Position numbers and translations under genes: made by a program. Below, piece by piece: positions 13,410 to 23,262 of a stretch of 64,000 nt of DNA. Numbering within the stretch: position 1 is the first letter of the stretch; each line of letters starts with the position of its first letter. The DNA is from Mycolicibacterium rufum. GTDB lineage: Bacteria > Actinomycetota > Actinomycetes > Mycobacteriales > Mycobacteriaceae. The stretch lies in assembly GCF_022374875.2 (NCBI RefSeq), contig NZ_CP092427.2, positions 806,001 to 870,000 on the forward strand, read 5' to 3'. Below the pieces are notes generated by a model. The model ran no database searches, was not told the origin of the DNA, and worked only from the letters and a program-made list of their open reading frames with translations.

Positions 13410-15014
13410 TTAGAGCTCTCCGGCGTCGATCGCGTCCTTGACTTCCTGCGCGTGCGCCACCTGCGCGGCGGTGTACCCGATGAACAGTGCCGCACCGCCG
13501 ACGATCACCGCGACCGCGGCCACCCACAGCAGACCGTAGGTGTAGCCCTGGTCGAGGGCGTGCAACTGCGCGGCGTTCATGTCCTTCACCGGGCCGTTGG
13601 TGCCGCCGAGGTACAGCGTGCGCGACGTGATCACGGCCTGGATGATCGCCAACACGACCGGGCCACCGAGGCTCTGCAGCATCAGCGCGATCGCCGAGAC
13701 CGGACCGATCTGGTCGAACCCGACGCCGGCGATCGCCGACACCGTCAGCGGCACCACGATCATGCCGATGCCGAAGCCGCCCACCGTGATCGGCAGGACC
13801 AGGTTGGGGAAGTACGGGATGCCGGCGTCCAGGGTCGAACCGTAGAGCATCGCGGCCAGCACCAGGATGCCGCCGCCGATGACAAGCACGCGCGGCGGGA
13901 ACTTCGACACCAGCGCCGACGACAGGCCCAGCCCGATGCCCAGGGCGATGACGAACGGGATGAAGCCGACTCCCGCCTTCAGTGCGCTGTAGCCCATGAT
14001 GTCTTGCACGTAGAGCCCGATCAGCACCGTCAGGGTGAACATCACGCCGCCGGCGAGGAAGATCGCCGCGAAGGTGGCCAGGCGGTTGCGATCGCGGAAC
14101 AGCTCGAACGGGACAACCGGATTCTCGGCGGTGCGCTCGACCCACAGGAACGCGAGCAGACAGCCCGCGGCGGCGACTCCGGAACCGATGGTGATCGGCG
14201 AGGCCCAGCCGGCCTCGGGACCCATCGAGAACGCGAACACCGCGGCGGTGCATCCCAGCGTGGCCAGCAGCGCCCCGGCGGCGTCGAGCTTGAGCCGCTC
14301 GCGGTTGGTCTCCCGCAGCGTCGTGCGGGCCAGGTGGATCATGAGCAGGCCGATCGGCACGTTGATCAGGAACGCCCAGCGCCACGACACCTCGGTCAGC
14401 GCGCCGCCGACGATCAGCCCCATCACCGAGCCGACGCCGGTCATCGCCGCGAAGATCGCCGTCGCGGCGTTGCGCGCGGGACCCTTCGGGAAGGTGGTCG
14501 CGATCAGGGCCAGCGCGGTCGGCGAGGCGATCGCCGCCCCGACGCCCTGCAGCAGCCGGGCGGTGACGAGGGTGGCCTCGTTCCAGGCTAGCCCGCACAG
14601 GATGGAGGCGATGGTGAACAGCGCGACGCCGACGACGAAGGTCCGCTTGCGCCCGATCACGTCACCGAGGCGACCGCCGAGCAGCATCAGGCCGCCGAAG
14701 GTCAGCACGTAGGCCGTGATCACCCAGCTGCGGCCGGCATCGGAGAGGCTCAGCTCGTCCTGGATCTTGGGCAGCGCCACGATCGCGACCGTGCTGTCCA
14801 TCGTCGCGAGCAGCTGCATCCCGCCGATGGCGATGACCGCGGCGATGAAGCGCCGCGACGGCAACCACGCCGGCGTCTTGGGGAAACGGGAGCCCGCGGC
14901 TCCGTCCGTGGACCCCTTGATGCGGGCCGGCAGAGCGCGATTGGCGCCCCGCTGCCCCTTGCCTTCAGCATCCCGATGGATGGCGGCACGCTCTGCGTCA
15001 TTGAGAGCCGTCAT
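13410..15014 (-). CDS. efpA: EfpA-type MFS efflux transporter
   Basis: This 534-residue, 14-helix MFS transporter is highly similar to mycobacterial EfpA, beginning MTALNDAERA and containing PSRRFIAAVIAIGGMQLLATMDSTVAIVALP. M. tuberculosis EfpA is essential and linked to drug tolerance and probable lipid transport. The ATG at 15014 follows the cysG stop by 33 bp. That gap is unusually AT-rich (15015-15050, with TAAGAGTACTG on the minus strand), so a dedicated promoter or operator is likely even though cysG lies just upstream. It is followed after 36 bp by a paralog in the same direction. Confidence 0.95.
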   Translation of the reverse strand: MTALNDAERAAIHRDAEGKGQRGANRALPARIKGSTDGAAGSRFPKTPAWLPSRRFIAAVIAIGGMQLLATMDSTVAIVALPKIQDELSLSDAGRSWVITAYVLTFGGLMLLGGRLGDVIGRKRTFVVGVALFTIASILCGLAWNEATLVTARLLQGVGAAIASPTALALIATTFPKGPARNAATAIFAAMTGVGSVMGLIVGGALTEVSWRWAFLINVPIGLLMIHLARTTLRETNRERLKLDAAGALLATLGCTAAVFAFSMGPEAGWASPITIGSGVAAAGCLLAFLWVERTAENPVVPFELFRDRNRLATFAAIFLAGGVMFTLTVLIGLYVQDIMGYSALKAGVGFIPFVIALGIGLGLSSALVSKFPPRVLVIGGGILVLAAMLYGSTLDAGIPYFPNLVLPITVGGFGIGMIVVPLTVSAIAGVGFDQIGPVSAIALMLQSLGGPVVLAIIQAVITSRTLYLGGTNGPVKDMNAAQLHALDQGYTYGLLWVAAVAVIVGGAALFIGYTAAQVAHAQEVKDAIDAGEL

Positions 15015-15047
15015 AACGAGTTACCTTACAGTACTCTTAATTTCCTT

Positions 15048-16244
15048 TTAACCGGCGAAGGCCGCCACCGCCCCGATCACGATGATCGCGGGGGGTCGAA
15101 TTCCCTCGGAACGGATCCGCTCCGGCGCCTCCGCGAGGGTCGACCGCAAAGTCCGCTGCGCAGACGTCGTCCCGTGTTGCACAACGAGGACCGGAGTATC
15201 CGCAGGTCGGCCGCCTTCGAGCAAGATCTTGGCGAACAATTCGATCCGTTCCACCGCCATCAGCAAAACAATGGTGCCGCGCATCGCGGCCAACGCATCC
15301 CAATTCACTAACGATTCGGGGTGATCGGGCGCAACATGGCCGCTGACCACCACGAATTCGTGCGTCATCGCCCGGTGGGTGACCGGGACGCCGGCCAGAG
15401 CGGGCACCGCTATGGCACTGGTCACACCCGGCACCACGGTCACCGGGATCCCGGCGTCGGCGCAGGCGATCACCTCTTCGAAGCCGCGCGCGAAGACGAA
15501 GGGGTCGCCGCCCTTGAGCCGGACGACGAACTTGCCCTCCTTGGCGCGTTCGATGAGGACCGCGTTGATCGCGTCCTGGGCCATCGCGCGGCCGTACGGG
15601 ATCTTGGCCGCGTCGATGACCTCGACGTCCGGGGACAGTTCGGCCAGCAGGTCCTGCGGGGCCAGCCGGTCGGCCACCACGACGTCGGCGTGGGCGAGCA
15701 GCCGCCGGCCGCGAACGGTGATGAGTTCGGGATCGCCGGGCCCCCCGCCGACGAGCGCCACGCCGCCCTCCACCACGCCGGGCGCGTCGGCCGTGATGAG
15801 CCCCTGCTGCAGGGCTTCGTGGATGGCCGAGCGGATGGCCGCCGAGCGCCGGTGCTCACCGCCGGCCAGCACGCCCACCGACAAGCCCTCGTAGTCGAAC
15901 GTCGCCGGGGTGACGGCGGTGCCCTCGATGGCCACGTCCGCGCGCACGCAGAACACCCGGCGGCTCTCCGCCTCGTCGACGATCGCGGCGTTGACGTCGG
16001 GGTCGTCGGTGGCGGCGATCACATACCAGGCGCCCTCGAGATCGCCGTCACGAAAAGCACGCATCGTCAACGTGATTCCCTCGATCGCCTCGACCGCGGG
16101 GGTGGCGGCCTTGGTGATCACGTGCACGTCGGCACCGGAGGCGACGAGCAGCGGCAGTCGCCGCTGGGCGACCGTGCCGCCTCCCACCACGACGACCTTC
16201 TTGCCGGCCAGGCGCAGGCCCACCAGATAGGCGTTGTCGGTCAC
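15048..16244 (-). CDS. cysG: Bifunctional siroheme synthase: precorrin-2 dehydrogenase plus uroporphyrinogen-III methyltransferase
   Basis: The protein has 398 residues. Residues 1-150 form the CysG N-terminal NAD-binding domain (KKVVVVGGGTVAQRRLPLLVASGADV) that oxidises precorrin-2. Residues 160-398 form the SUMT tetrapyrrole methylase (VGGGPGDPELITVRG, YGRAMAQD, VVRLKGGDPFVFARG, VPGVTSA). It supplies precorrin-2 for cobalamin and sirohydrochlorin for siroheme. The GTG at 16244 overlaps the cobB stop (GTGA), so the two are translationally coupled. It corresponds to Rv2847c. Iron chelation for siroheme would need another protein, because the CysG chelatase middle part appears reduced, as in other actinobacteria. 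Confidence 0.93.
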   Translation of the reverse strand: MTDNAYLVGLRLAGKKVVVVGGGTVAQRRLPLLVASGADVHVITKAATPAVEAIEGITLTMRAFRDGDLEGAWYVIAATDDPDVNAAIVDEAESRRVFCVRADVAIEGTAVTPATFDYEGLSVGVLAGGEHRRSAAIRSAIHEALQQGLITADAPGVVEGGVALVGGGPGDPELITVRGRRLLAHADVVVADRLAPQDLLAELSPDVEVIDAAKIPYGRAMAQDAINAVLIERAKEGKFVVRLKGGDPFVFARGFEEVIACADAGIPVTVVPGVTSAIAVPALAGVPVTHRAMTHEFVVVSGHVAPDHPESLVNWDALAAMRGTIVLLMAVERIELFAKILLEGGRPADTPVLVVQHGTTSAQRTLRSTLAEAPERIRSEGIRPPAIIVIGAVAAFAG

Positions 16245-17611
16245 CCGGCGAGCTTAGAGCGTGCCGCGGCGCGGACGAAGCGGGCGATGGCCCGCGGATG
16301 CGACGCCGGGTGGGTGTGCAGGTATCCCGCATGCACCCCACCGCGCACGGCGCCGTCGTCGACGATGTGACCTCCCCGCCCGCGGTATCGCCACGCCGGC
16401 TCGCGATCACCAGCGAAATGCACGGTGGTGCGGTGGAATTCGTGACCGGTGAGCCGGTCACCGATCTGGTGCAGCGACGAGTCGGCGACCGCGACGGCGT
16501 CTCGGTAGCCCAGCGTCAGCGCGTCGGTGAACGACGCGGACCCGGCGACGACCCCGCACATCGGGTGGCCGTCGAGGTCGTCGGCCAGATAGGTCAGTCC
16601 GGCGCACTCGGCGTGCACGGGGCCGCCCGTTGCGGCGAGCGCGGCGATCTGCTCGCGCACCACGCGGTTGGCCGACAGCTCGGGGCCGAACTCCTCGGGG
16701 AAGCCGCCCGGCAGCACCACCGCGGAGGTCCCTGCCGGCAGCGGGTCGCGCAGCGGGTCGAAAGGGACGACGTCCGCCCCTGCCGCGCGGAGCAATTCGG
16801 CGTGCTCGGCATAACCGAACGTGAAAGCCCGGCCGGCGGCCAGCGCGACGGTCACGGGGGCATCCACCGGCTCGTCCGGTTCCGGGGTCCACGGGTCGGC
16901 GACGACGCGGCAGCCCGCGGCGGCGACCACCGCGGCGAGGTCGACGTGCCGGGCGACCAGCGCCGCCATCGCATCGACGGCCTCGGTGGCACGGCGGCCG
17001 TGTTCGACCGCGGTCACCAGCCCGAGGTGGCGCGACGGCACGGCGAGTTCGCCGGCGCGGGGAATCGCGCCCAGCACCGTGACACCGGCCTGCTCGCACG
17101 CCTGGCGCAGGACGGCCTCGTGCCGCGGCGAGCCGACCCGGTTGAGGATGACCCCGACGAGATGGACGCCCCGGTCGAAGGTCGCGAATCCGTGCAGCAG
17201 CGCGGCCACGCTGTGGCTCTGGCCGCGGGCGTCGACGACCAGCACGACCGGCGCGCCCAGCAGGGAGGCGACATGTGCCGTCGATCCGCGCGCCGCCCCG
17301 GTCGCCGGCGCGTCGCTGATGCGCCCGTCGAACAGGCCCATCACGCCCTCGACGACCGCGATGTCGGCGTCGGCGCTGCCGTGCCGGTAGAGCGGCCCGA
17401 TGAGGTCGTCGCCGACGAGGACGGGATCGAGGTTGCGGCCAGGGCGGCCGGCGGCCAGCCCGTGGTAGCCGGGGTCGATGAAGTCGGGCCCGACCTTGAA
17501 CGGCGCCACCCGGTGACCCGCACGCCGCAATGCCGCCATCAGGCCGGTCGCGACGGTGGTCTTTCCGCTGCCGGAGGACGGCGCGGCGATGACCACCGCG
17601 GGAGTCACCAC
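16241..17611 (-). CDS. cobB: Cobyrinic/hydrogenobyrinic acid a,c-diamide synthase
   Basis: This protein of about 456 residues amidates the a and c side chains of the corrin precursor using glutamine and ATP. The N-terminal P-loop domain has APSSGSGKTTVATGLMAALRRAG and KVGPDFIDPGYH. The C-terminal class I glutamine amidotransferase-like domain has VLPGGFPEEF, HAECAGL with the catalytic Cys, and GHEFHRT. GTG 17611 is preferred because AGAGGGG lies 7 nt upstream; TTG 17617 and GTG 17608 are alternatives. It lies between cobO and cysG, with a GTGA overlap to cysG. Confidence 0.94.
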   Translation of the reverse strand: MVTPAVVIAAPSSGSGKTTVATGLMAALRRAGHRVAPFKVGPDFIDPGYHGLAAGRPGRNLDPVLVGDDLIGPLYRHGSADADIAVVEGVMGLFDGRISDAPATGAARGSTAHVASLLGAPVVLVVDARGQSHSVAALLHGFATFDRGVHLVGVILNRVGSPRHEAVLRQACEQAGVTVLGAIPRAGELAVPSRHLGLVTAVEHGRRATEAVDAMAALVARHVDLAAVVAAAGCRVVADPWTPEPDEPVDAPVTVALAAGRAFTFGYAEHAELLRAAGADVVPFDPLRDPLPAGTSAVVLPGGFPEEFGPELSANRVVREQIAALAATGGPVHAECAGLTYLADDLDGHPMCGVVAGSASFTDALTLGYRDAVAVADSSLHQIGDRLTGHEFHRTTVHFAGDREPAWRYRGRGGHIVDDGAVRGGVHAGYLHTHPASHPRAIARFVRAAARSKLAG

Positions 17612-17642
17612 TCGCAAGCCCCTCTGTCGTGGTTCGCTGCGC

Positions 17643-18257
17643 TCACCACTCGATCCCCCGCTGGCCCTTGCGGCCCGCATCCATCGGGTGCTTCACCTTG
17701 GTCATCTCGGTGACCAGGTCGGCCGCGTCGAGCAGGGCGGCGGGCGCGTCGCGTCCGGTGATCACCACGTGCTGGGTGCCGGGCCGTGCGGTCAGCACCT
17801 CGACCACCTCGGCCACATCGATCCACCCCCACTTCAGCGGATAGGTGAACTCGTCGAGCACGTAGAAGTCATGGCGCTCCTCGGCGAGGCGGCGGGCGAT
17901 CTCCGCCCACCCTTCGGCCGCCGCGGCGGCGTGATCGTCCTCGGTGCCCGCCTTGCGCGCCCACGACCAGCCCGACCCCATCTTGTGCCACTCGACCGGT
18001 CCGCCGACGCCGCGCTCCTCGTGGGCGCGGCCGAGTTCGCGTAGCGCGGTCTCCTCCCCCACCTTCCACTTCGCACTCTTGACGAACTGGAACACCGCGA
18101 TGTCGAAGCCCTGGTTCCACGCCCGCAGCGCCATCCCGAACGCCGCGGTGGACTTCCCCTTGCCCGCGCCGGTGTGCACCGCGAGCAGCGGGGAGTTGCG
18201 CCGCGCCCGCGTGGTGAGCCCGTCGCGGGGCACGGTCAGCGGTCGACCCTGAGGCAT
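17643..18257 (-). CDS. cobO: Cob(I)yrinic acid a,c-diamide adenosyltransferase
   Basis: This 204-residue CobA/CobO-family ATP:corrinoid adenosyltransferase has the P-loop HTGAGKGKSTAAFG and the conserved FQFVKSAKWKVGEE, EWHKMGSGWSW and VLDEFTYPLKWGW segments. It attaches the 5'-deoxyadenosyl ligand to cob(I)alamin precursors in the aerobic B12 pathway. The start is ATG 18257, 13 bp after the chelatase-like gene, so it is in the same operon. The order chelatase-cobO-cobB-cysG matches Rv2850c-Rv2847c. Confidence 0.95.
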   Translation of the reverse strand: MPQGRPLTVPRDGLTTRARRNSPLLAVHTGAGKGKSTAAFGMALRAWNQGFDIAVFQFVKSAKWKVGEETALRELGRAHEERGVGGPVEWHKMGSGWSWARKAGTEDDHAAAAAEGWAEIARRLAEERHDFYVLDEFTYPLKWGWIDVAEVVEVLTARPGTQHVVITGRDAPAALLDAADLVTEMTKVKHPMDAGRKGQRGIEW

Positions 18258-18270
18258 CGCGTTCCCTCCC

Positions 18271-20142
18271 TCAGGCCGCGCCGCGCTCGGACTGTCGCTT
18301 CACCACGGCGGTGAGCGCGTCGGCGCGCAGCTGACCCAGCTGGACCGACGGCGCGTTCAGCCGTTCCGCCAGATCGCCGGCCAGGCCCAGACGGACGAAC
18401 GAGGTCTCGCAGTCCACCACCACGGCGGCGGCGCCCTCGGCCACCAGCCGGGCCGCGGCGGTGCGGGTGCGGCCCAACGGGTCCGGCCCGCCGGTGGCGC
18501 GGCCATCGGTGAGGACCACCACCAGGCTGCGCCGGGCGCGGTCGCGGGCCCGTTCGCGCACCACCATGTCCCGCGCGGCGAGCAGCCCCTGCGCCAGCGG
18601 TGTCCGGCCGCCGGTGTCGAAGCGCGCCAACCGCGTGCTCGCGACGTAGACCGACGACGTGGGCGGCAGCAGCACCCGGGCGTCCTGGCCGCGGAAGGTG
18701 ATGACCGCGACCTTGTCGCGGCGCTGATAGGCGTCGCGCAGCAGCGACAGCGTCGCGCCGCTCACCGCGGACATCCGGTCCCGCGCGGCCATCGAGCCCG
18801 ACGCGTCGACGACGAAGATCACCAGGTTGCCCTCGCGGCCCTCCCGCACCGCGCGGCGGACGTCGTCGGGTCCGGGCCGCAGCCGGCCCGGGCCGTCGTG
18901 ACGCCCGGCGGCGGCGAGCAGCGTGCCGAACACGTGCATGCCGTGCCCGGCCTGCGGGTCGGTGGTGGCCGCGACGACGGTGCCGGTGCGGTTGCGGGCC
19001 CGGGAGCGCCGGCCGGGCGCCCCCTCCCCGATCCCCGGCACGACGAGCGCCCTGGTGCGGAACGCCGCCGACGGCGCCGCGCTGGGACGCGTCGGCGGAG
19101 CCGAATTCGGTTGCGGCGCCGACCCTTCGGCCGCGTCATCGGGCATTGCACCGCCACCGGGCGGCGGGTCCGGGTCGGGTTCGGGCTCAGCGTCCGCGGC
19201 GCCGGCCGCCTCGGTCATCGCGTCGTCGAGCCGTTCGGCGTCCAGGCCCGGGTCGTCGAACGGGTCACGGCGCCGGCGATGCGGCAGCGCGAGTTCGGCT
19301 GCCACCCGGATGTCCTCCTCGGCCACCGTGTCGGCCCCGCGCCAGGCCGCGTGCGCCACCGCGGTGCGCGCGACCACCAGGTCGGCGCGCATGCCGTCCA
19401 CGTCGAAGGCCGCGCAGAGGGCCGCGATGCGGCGCAGTTCGCCGTCGGGCAGGGTCACCGTCGCCACCCGGGCGCGGGCATCGGCGATGCGGCGGGCCAG
19501 GTCGCAGTCGGCGTCGGCGTAGCGGGCGGCGAATTCCGCCGGGTCGGCCTCGTAGGCGAGGCGCTGCCGGATCACCTCTGCGCGCACGTCGACGTCGCGG
19601 GAGGCCGCCACGTCGACGGTGAGGCCGAACCGGTCGAGCAGCTGCGGGCGCAGTTCTCCCTCTTCGGGATTCATCGTCCCGATGAGCACGAACCGCGCCT
19701 GGTGGCTGTGGGACACGCCGTCGCGTTCGATGTGCACCCGGCCCATCGCGGCGGCGTCGAGCAGAACGTCGACGAGGTGGTCGTGCAGCAGGTTGACCTC
19801 GTCGACGTAGAGCACACCGCGGTGTGCCCGGGCGAGCAGACCCGGCGAGAACGCGTGCTCGCCGTCGCGCAGCACCTTCTGCAGGTCCAGCGAGCCGACC
19901 ACCCGGTCCTCGGTCGCGCCGATCGGCAGTTCGACCAGGTGCCCGCCGTCGCCCCCGACCGCCCGGAACGACTGCGTGAGCACCTGCGCCAGCGCGCGCA
20001 CCGCGGTCGACTTGGCGGTGCCCTTCTCCCCGCGGATCAGCACGCCGCCGATGTCCGGCCGTACCGCGCACAGCACCAGGGCCAGCTTGAGTCGGTCGTG
20101 CCCGACCAGCGCGCTGAAGGGATACAGCGCGTCAGCGGTCAC
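18271..20142 (-). CDS. ChlI/ChlD-like fused AAA+/VWA chelatase subunit
   Basis: This 623-residue protein combines a magnesium-chelatase ChlI-like AAA+ ATPase (Walker [10 protein letters not shown] near residue 38, [33 protein letters not shown]), an acidic/proline-rich linker (about 330-400) and a C-terminal von Willebrand A domain with the [13 protein letters not shown]. Mycobacteria make no chlorophyll. Comparative genomics has proposed that such ChlID-like proteins replace CobS/CobT as partners of CobN in cobalt insertion, and the neighbours cobO, cobB and cysG support that. The GTG at 20142 overlaps the upstream GNAT gene by GTGA. The homolog is Rv2850c. The cobaltochelatase role is inferred. 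Confidence 0.88.
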   Translation of the reverse strand: MTADALYPFSALVGHDRLKLALVLCAVRPDIGGVLIRGEKGTAKSTAVRALAQVLTQSFRAVGGDGGHLVELPIGATEDRVVGSLDLQKVLRDGEHAFSPGLLARAHRGVLYVDEVNLLHDHLVDVLLDAAAMGRVHIERDGVSHSHQARFVLIGTMNPEEGELRPQLLDRFGLTVDVAASRDVDVRAEVIRQRLAYEADPAEFAARYADADCDLARRIADARARVATVTLPDGELRRIAALCAAFDVDGMRADLVVARTAVAHAAWRGADTVAEEDIRVAAELALPHRRRRDPFDDPGLDAERLDDAMTEAAGAADAEPEPDPDPPPGGGAMPDDAAEGSAPQPNSAPPTRPSAAPSAAFRTRALVVPGIGEGAPGRRSRARNRTGTVVAATTDPQAGHGMHVFGTLLAAAGRHDGPGRLRPGPDDVRRAVREGREGNLVIFVVDASGSMAARDRMSAVSGATLSLLRDAYQRRDKVAVITFRGQDARVLLPPTSSVYVASTRLARFDTGGRTPLAQGLLAARDMVVRERARDRARRSLVVVLTDGRATGGPDPLGRTRTAAARLVAEGAAAVVVDCETSFVRLGLAGDLAERLNAPSVQLGQLRADALTAVVKRQSERGAA

Positions 20143-20585
20143 GGCTTCACCATCGGGATGTGCGGGATGCCGTCGTCGAGGAACTCGTCCCCGTCCTGGA
20201 CGAACCCGTGCCTGCCGTACATCTCCCGCAGATACGTCTGGGCGTTGATGTGGCAGGGGTAGTCGCCCACCTCGGCCAGCGCCGCGGTCAGCAGCCGCGC
20301 GGTGTGACCGTGACCGCGCTCGGTGCGCTTGGTGCACACCCGCCCGATCCGGAACGCCTTCTGCCCGGCGGGATGCTCCTCCATCAGGCGCAGCGTCGAG
20401 ATCACCTGTCCCTCAGAGTATTCCAGCCAGAAATGGCGGGTCTCGGCGAGGAGGTCCCGGCCGTCGAGTTCCGGGTACGGCGTGGCCTGTTCGACGACGA
20501 ACACCTCGACGCGCAGCTTGAGCAGCTCGTAGAGCGTTGCGGCGTCGAGATCCTTGGCCCAACTGCGGCGCAGCGCCACTGTCAT
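20139..20585 (-). CDS. GNAT family N-acetyltransferase, ElaA-like
   Basis: This 148-residue single-domain GNAT protein of the ElaA subfamily has [24 protein letters not shown] near the N terminus and the acetyl-CoA-binding motif [21 protein letters not shown] (R-x-x-G-x-A type). The substrate is unknown. It is translationally coupled to the chelatase-like gene (GTGA overlap) and starts 13 bp after the mqo stop, so all are probably on one transcript. The position matches Rv2851c. Nothing in the sequence ties it to cobalamin. Confidence 0.88.
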   Translation of the reverse strand: MTVALRRSWAKDLDAATLYELLKLRVEVFVVEQATPYPELDGRDLLAETRHFWLEYSEGQVISTLRLMEEHPAGQKAFRIGRVCTKRTERGHGHTARLLTAALAEVGDYPCHINAQTYLREMYGRHGFVQDGDEFLDDGIPHIPMVKP

Positions 20586-20598
20586 CGGCTGATCACCG

Positions 20599-22155
20599 TC
20601 AAACGGTCGCCGCGGTCGGGGAATGTTCGGTGCCTGCGGTGGATTCGCCGGGCACGGTGTCGGGGAGATGACCCGCGGGCTTGTCGAGCTTGAGAACCTT
20701 GGTGCCGTGTGCCCAGATCTCGGCGAACAGTTCCGGCTCGGTGGACAGTTCGGTGCCCAGCGACGGCACCATCGTCTTGATGGTGGGCAGCCAGTTCTGG
20801 TAGCGGTCGCCGAAGCACCGCGACATCACCTCGAGCATCGCGGGCACCGCGGTCGACGCGCCCGGGGACGCCCCGAGCAGACCGGCGATGCTGCCGTCGG
20901 CCGCCGAGAGCACCGTGGTGCCGAACTCCAGCACCCCGCCCTTGCCCTTGGCCTTGCGGATGACCTGCACCCGCTGGCCGGCGATGTCGAGCTCCCAGTC
21001 GGAATTCTTTGCACTCGGCGCGAATTCGCGCAGCGCATCGACGCGCGCCGACTCGCTGAGCAGCAGCTGGCCGATCAGGTAACGCAGCAGCCCCATCTCG
21101 GTGAGCCCCACGCCCAGCATCGACACCAGGTTGTTCGGCTTCACCGACAGCGGCAGATCGGTGACCTTGCCCTGCTTGAGGAACTTCGGCGACCACCCGG
21201 CGAACGGACCGAACAACAGCCAGGAGCGGCCGTTGATCACGCGGGTGTCCAGGTGCGGCACCGACATCGGCGGCGCACCCAGCGGCGGCAGCCCGTAGAC
21301 CTTGGCCTGATGACGCGCCGTCAGTTCGGGGTTGCCGCTGCGCAGCCACTGACCGCCGACCGGGAAGCCGCCGAAACCCTTGGCCTCCTTGATACCCGCC
21401 TTCTGCAGCAGCGGCAGGGCACCGCCGCCGGCGCCGACGAACACGAAGCCGGCGTTGAACTTCCGCTTCTGGCCGGTGCGCCGATTGACCACCTTGACCG
21501 TCCACCGGCCGTCGGAGCCCTGGTCGAGATCGGTGACGTCGTGGCCGAACAACGTCGACATGCCCTGCTTGGCGCCGAAGCCGATCAGCTGGCGCGACAG
21601 TGATCCGAAGTCGACGTCGGTGCCGTCCTGGGTCCAGTTCAACCCGACGGGCTCGGAGAAGTCGCGCCGCTCGGCCATCAGGGGCAGCCGCCGCACGAAC
21701 TCGTCGCGGTCGTCGATGAACTCCATGGTCTGGAAGAGCGGGTTGGTGACGAGCGCGTTGTACCGGGCCTTCAGGTACTTCACGTTGTCCTCGCCCTGCA
21801 CGAAGCTGACGTGCGGGATCGGGTTGAGGAAGCTGCGCACATCGGGAAGCACGCCGTTCTCGACGGCGTAGGTCCAGAACTGGCGCGACACCTGGAACTG
21901 CTCGTTGACGTTCACCGCCTTGGCGATGTCGATCGAGCCGTCGGGGCGCGCCGGGGTGTAGTTGAGCTCACACAGCGCCGAGTGCCCGGTACCGGCGTTG
22001 TTCCAGGGATCGCTGCTCTCGGCGGCCGCGCCGTCGAGGCGCTCGACGAGCGTCATCGACCAGTTCGGCTCCACCAGGCGCAGCAACGCCGACAGGGTCG
22101 CGCTCATGATGCCCGCCCCCACCAGCAGGACGTCGGTCTTCTCCGCTTCAGACAC
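20599..22155 (-). CDS. mqo: Malate:quinone oxidoreductase
   Basis: This FAD-dependent, membrane-associated dehydrogenase of about 518 residues oxidises malate to oxaloacetate and passes electrons to quinone. The FAD-binding GxGxxS-type motif is [17 protein letters not shown], followed by the family's [33 protein letters not shown] and the C-terminal [26 protein letters not shown] 22155 is preferred to TTG 22158 because it gives a start aligned with other Mqo proteins. The 117 bp between this start and the divergent hydrolase should contain both promoters. Confidence 0.95.
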   Translation of the reverse strand: MSEAEKTDVLLVGAGIMSATLSALLRLVEPNWSMTLVERLDGAAAESSDPWNNAGTGHSALCELNYTPARPDGSIDIAKAVNVNEQFQVSRQFWTYAVENGVLPDVRSFLNPIPHVSFVQGEDNVKYLKARYNALVTNPLFQTMEFIDDRDEFVRRLPLMAERRDFSEPVGLNWTQDGTDVDFGSLSRQLIGFGAKQGMSTLFGHDVTDLDQGSDGRWTVKVVNRRTGQKRKFNAGFVFVGAGGGALPLLQKAGIKEAKGFGGFPVGGQWLRSGNPELTARHQAKVYGLPPLGAPPMSVPHLDTRVINGRSWLLFGPFAGWSPKFLKQGKVTDLPLSVKPNNLVSMLGVGLTEMGLLRYLIGQLLLSESARVDALREFAPSAKNSDWELDIAGQRVQVIRKAKGKGGVLEFGTTVLSAADGSIAGLLGASPGASTAVPAMLEVMSRCFGDRYQNWLPTIKTMVPSLGTELSTEPELFAEIWAHGTKVLKLDKPAGHLPDTVPGESTAGTEHSPTAATV

Positions 22156-22259
22156 CAACTCGATCGGCCCTTCGTGGTCACATCCCGTTGCTCACGGCTT
22201 ACCGATGTTCAGGTTATCCCGCCGCGCTCGCCCGCAACCCTCCGACCACCTCGGCCCAC

Positions 22260-22265
22260 TAAGGT
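22260..22265 (+). promoter_or_regulatory. -10 hexamer TAAGGT for a leaderless hydrolase mRNA
   Basis: TAAGGT ends exactly 7 nt before the GTG at 22273, and no ribosome binding site stands at the usual distance. This supports 22273 rather than 22264 as the start. It lies in the mqo/hydrolase divergent region. Confidence 0.45.
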
Positions 22266-22272
22266 GACTGTC

Positions 22273-23262
22273 GTGTCCGGATGGCAGCCCGACGTTCTGT
22301 CCGGGTACTGGCAACTCACCTTTCCCCTCGGCCCCGACCCGGACGGCGAGGGCGACCTGGAGGCGACGCTGGTGCGTCGTGGGCCGGCGGAGGCGTCGGC
22401 GCGGCATGCGGTGCTGATGGTGCACGGATTCACCGACTACTTTTTCAACACCGAGTTCGCCGATCACCTGGCCGCGCGCGGTGTCGCGTTCTACGCGATC
22501 GACCTGCACAAATGCGGGCGCTCGCATCGCCCGGGGCAGACGCCGCACTTCACCACCGACCTCGCCCGCTACGACGGCGAGCTGGAGAAGGCGCTCGACG
22601 CCATCGCCGCCGAATCGTCGGCGCGCGTGCTGGTCTGCGGGCATTCGGCGGGCGGTCTGGTGGTGTCGCTGTGGCTCGACCGGCTGCGCGCCCGGGGTGC
22701 CGCCGGACGCGTCCACGGCTTGATGCTCAACAGCCCGTGGCTGGATCTGCAGGGGCCGGCGATCCTGCGCTCCGCGCCGACGACGGCGGCGCTGCGGGCC
22801 CTGGGCCGGTGGCGCAAGCACACCGTGGTGCGCAGGCCCGGCGACGGCGGCTACGGCACCACGCTGCACCGTGACTACGCCGGCGAGTTCGACTACGACC
22901 TGACGTGGAAGCCCGTCGGGGGCTTTCCCGTCACGCTCGGCTGGATCCACGCGATCCGGACCGCCCAGGCCCGGCTGCACCGCGGTCTGGACGTCGGGGT
23001 GCCCAACCTGATCCTGCGCTCGGACCGCAGTGTGCGCGAGGTCGCCGATCCGGAACGGATCCAGCGCGGCGACGCGGTGCTCGATGTCGCGCAGATCGCA
23101 CGGTGGGCCGGCTGCATCGGGAATCGGTCGACGGTGGTGCCGATTCCCGACGCCAAGCACGACGTATTCCTGTCGGTGCCCGACTCCCGCCGCACGGCCT
23201 ACCGGGAGTTGGACCGCTGGCTGGACTGGTATCTCACGGACGGAGACTCTCGGCATGGCTGA
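22273..23262 (+). CDS. Alpha/beta hydrolase
   Basis: This 329-residue alpha/beta hydrolase of the lysophospholipase-like (Hydrolase_4) type has VLMVHGFTDY as the oxyanion strand, GHSAGG as the nucleophile elbow with the catalytic Ser, and a C-terminal PDAKHDVF carrying the catalytic His. The substrate is unknown; esters or monoacylglycerols are possible. The start is GTG 22273, from the TAAGGT-N7 leaderless pattern. It overlaps mtr by 8 bp, so the two are cotranscribed, as in Rv2854-Rv2855. Whether it serves mycothiol metabolism is not shown by sequence. Confidence 0.9.
   Translation: MSGWQPDVLSGYWQLTFPLGPDPDGEGDLEATLVRRGPAEASARHAVLMVHGFTDYFFNTEFADHLAARGVAFYAIDLHKCGRSHRPGQTPHFTTDLARYDGELEKALDAIAAESSARVLVCGHSAGGLVVSLWLDRLRARGAAGRVHGLMLNSPWLDLQGPAILRSAPTTAALRALGRWRKHTVVRRPGDGGYGTTLHRDYAGEFDYDLTWKPVGGFPVTLGWIHAIRTAQARLHRGLDVGVPNLILRSDRSVREVADPERIQRGDAVLDVAQIARWAGCIGNRSTVVPIPDAKHDVFLSVPDSRRTAYRELDRWLDWYLTDGDSRHG

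Noticed and set aside
12594..14591. 665-codon open frame opposite the two EfpA-like genes
   Set aside because: Arg/Gln/His-rich antisense translation with no domain; both exporters on the other strand are certain.
20586..22264. B12 riboswitch before the cobalamin genes
   Set aside because: I found no B12-box-like conserved segment in the short gaps; mqo and the GNAT gene lie directly upstream.
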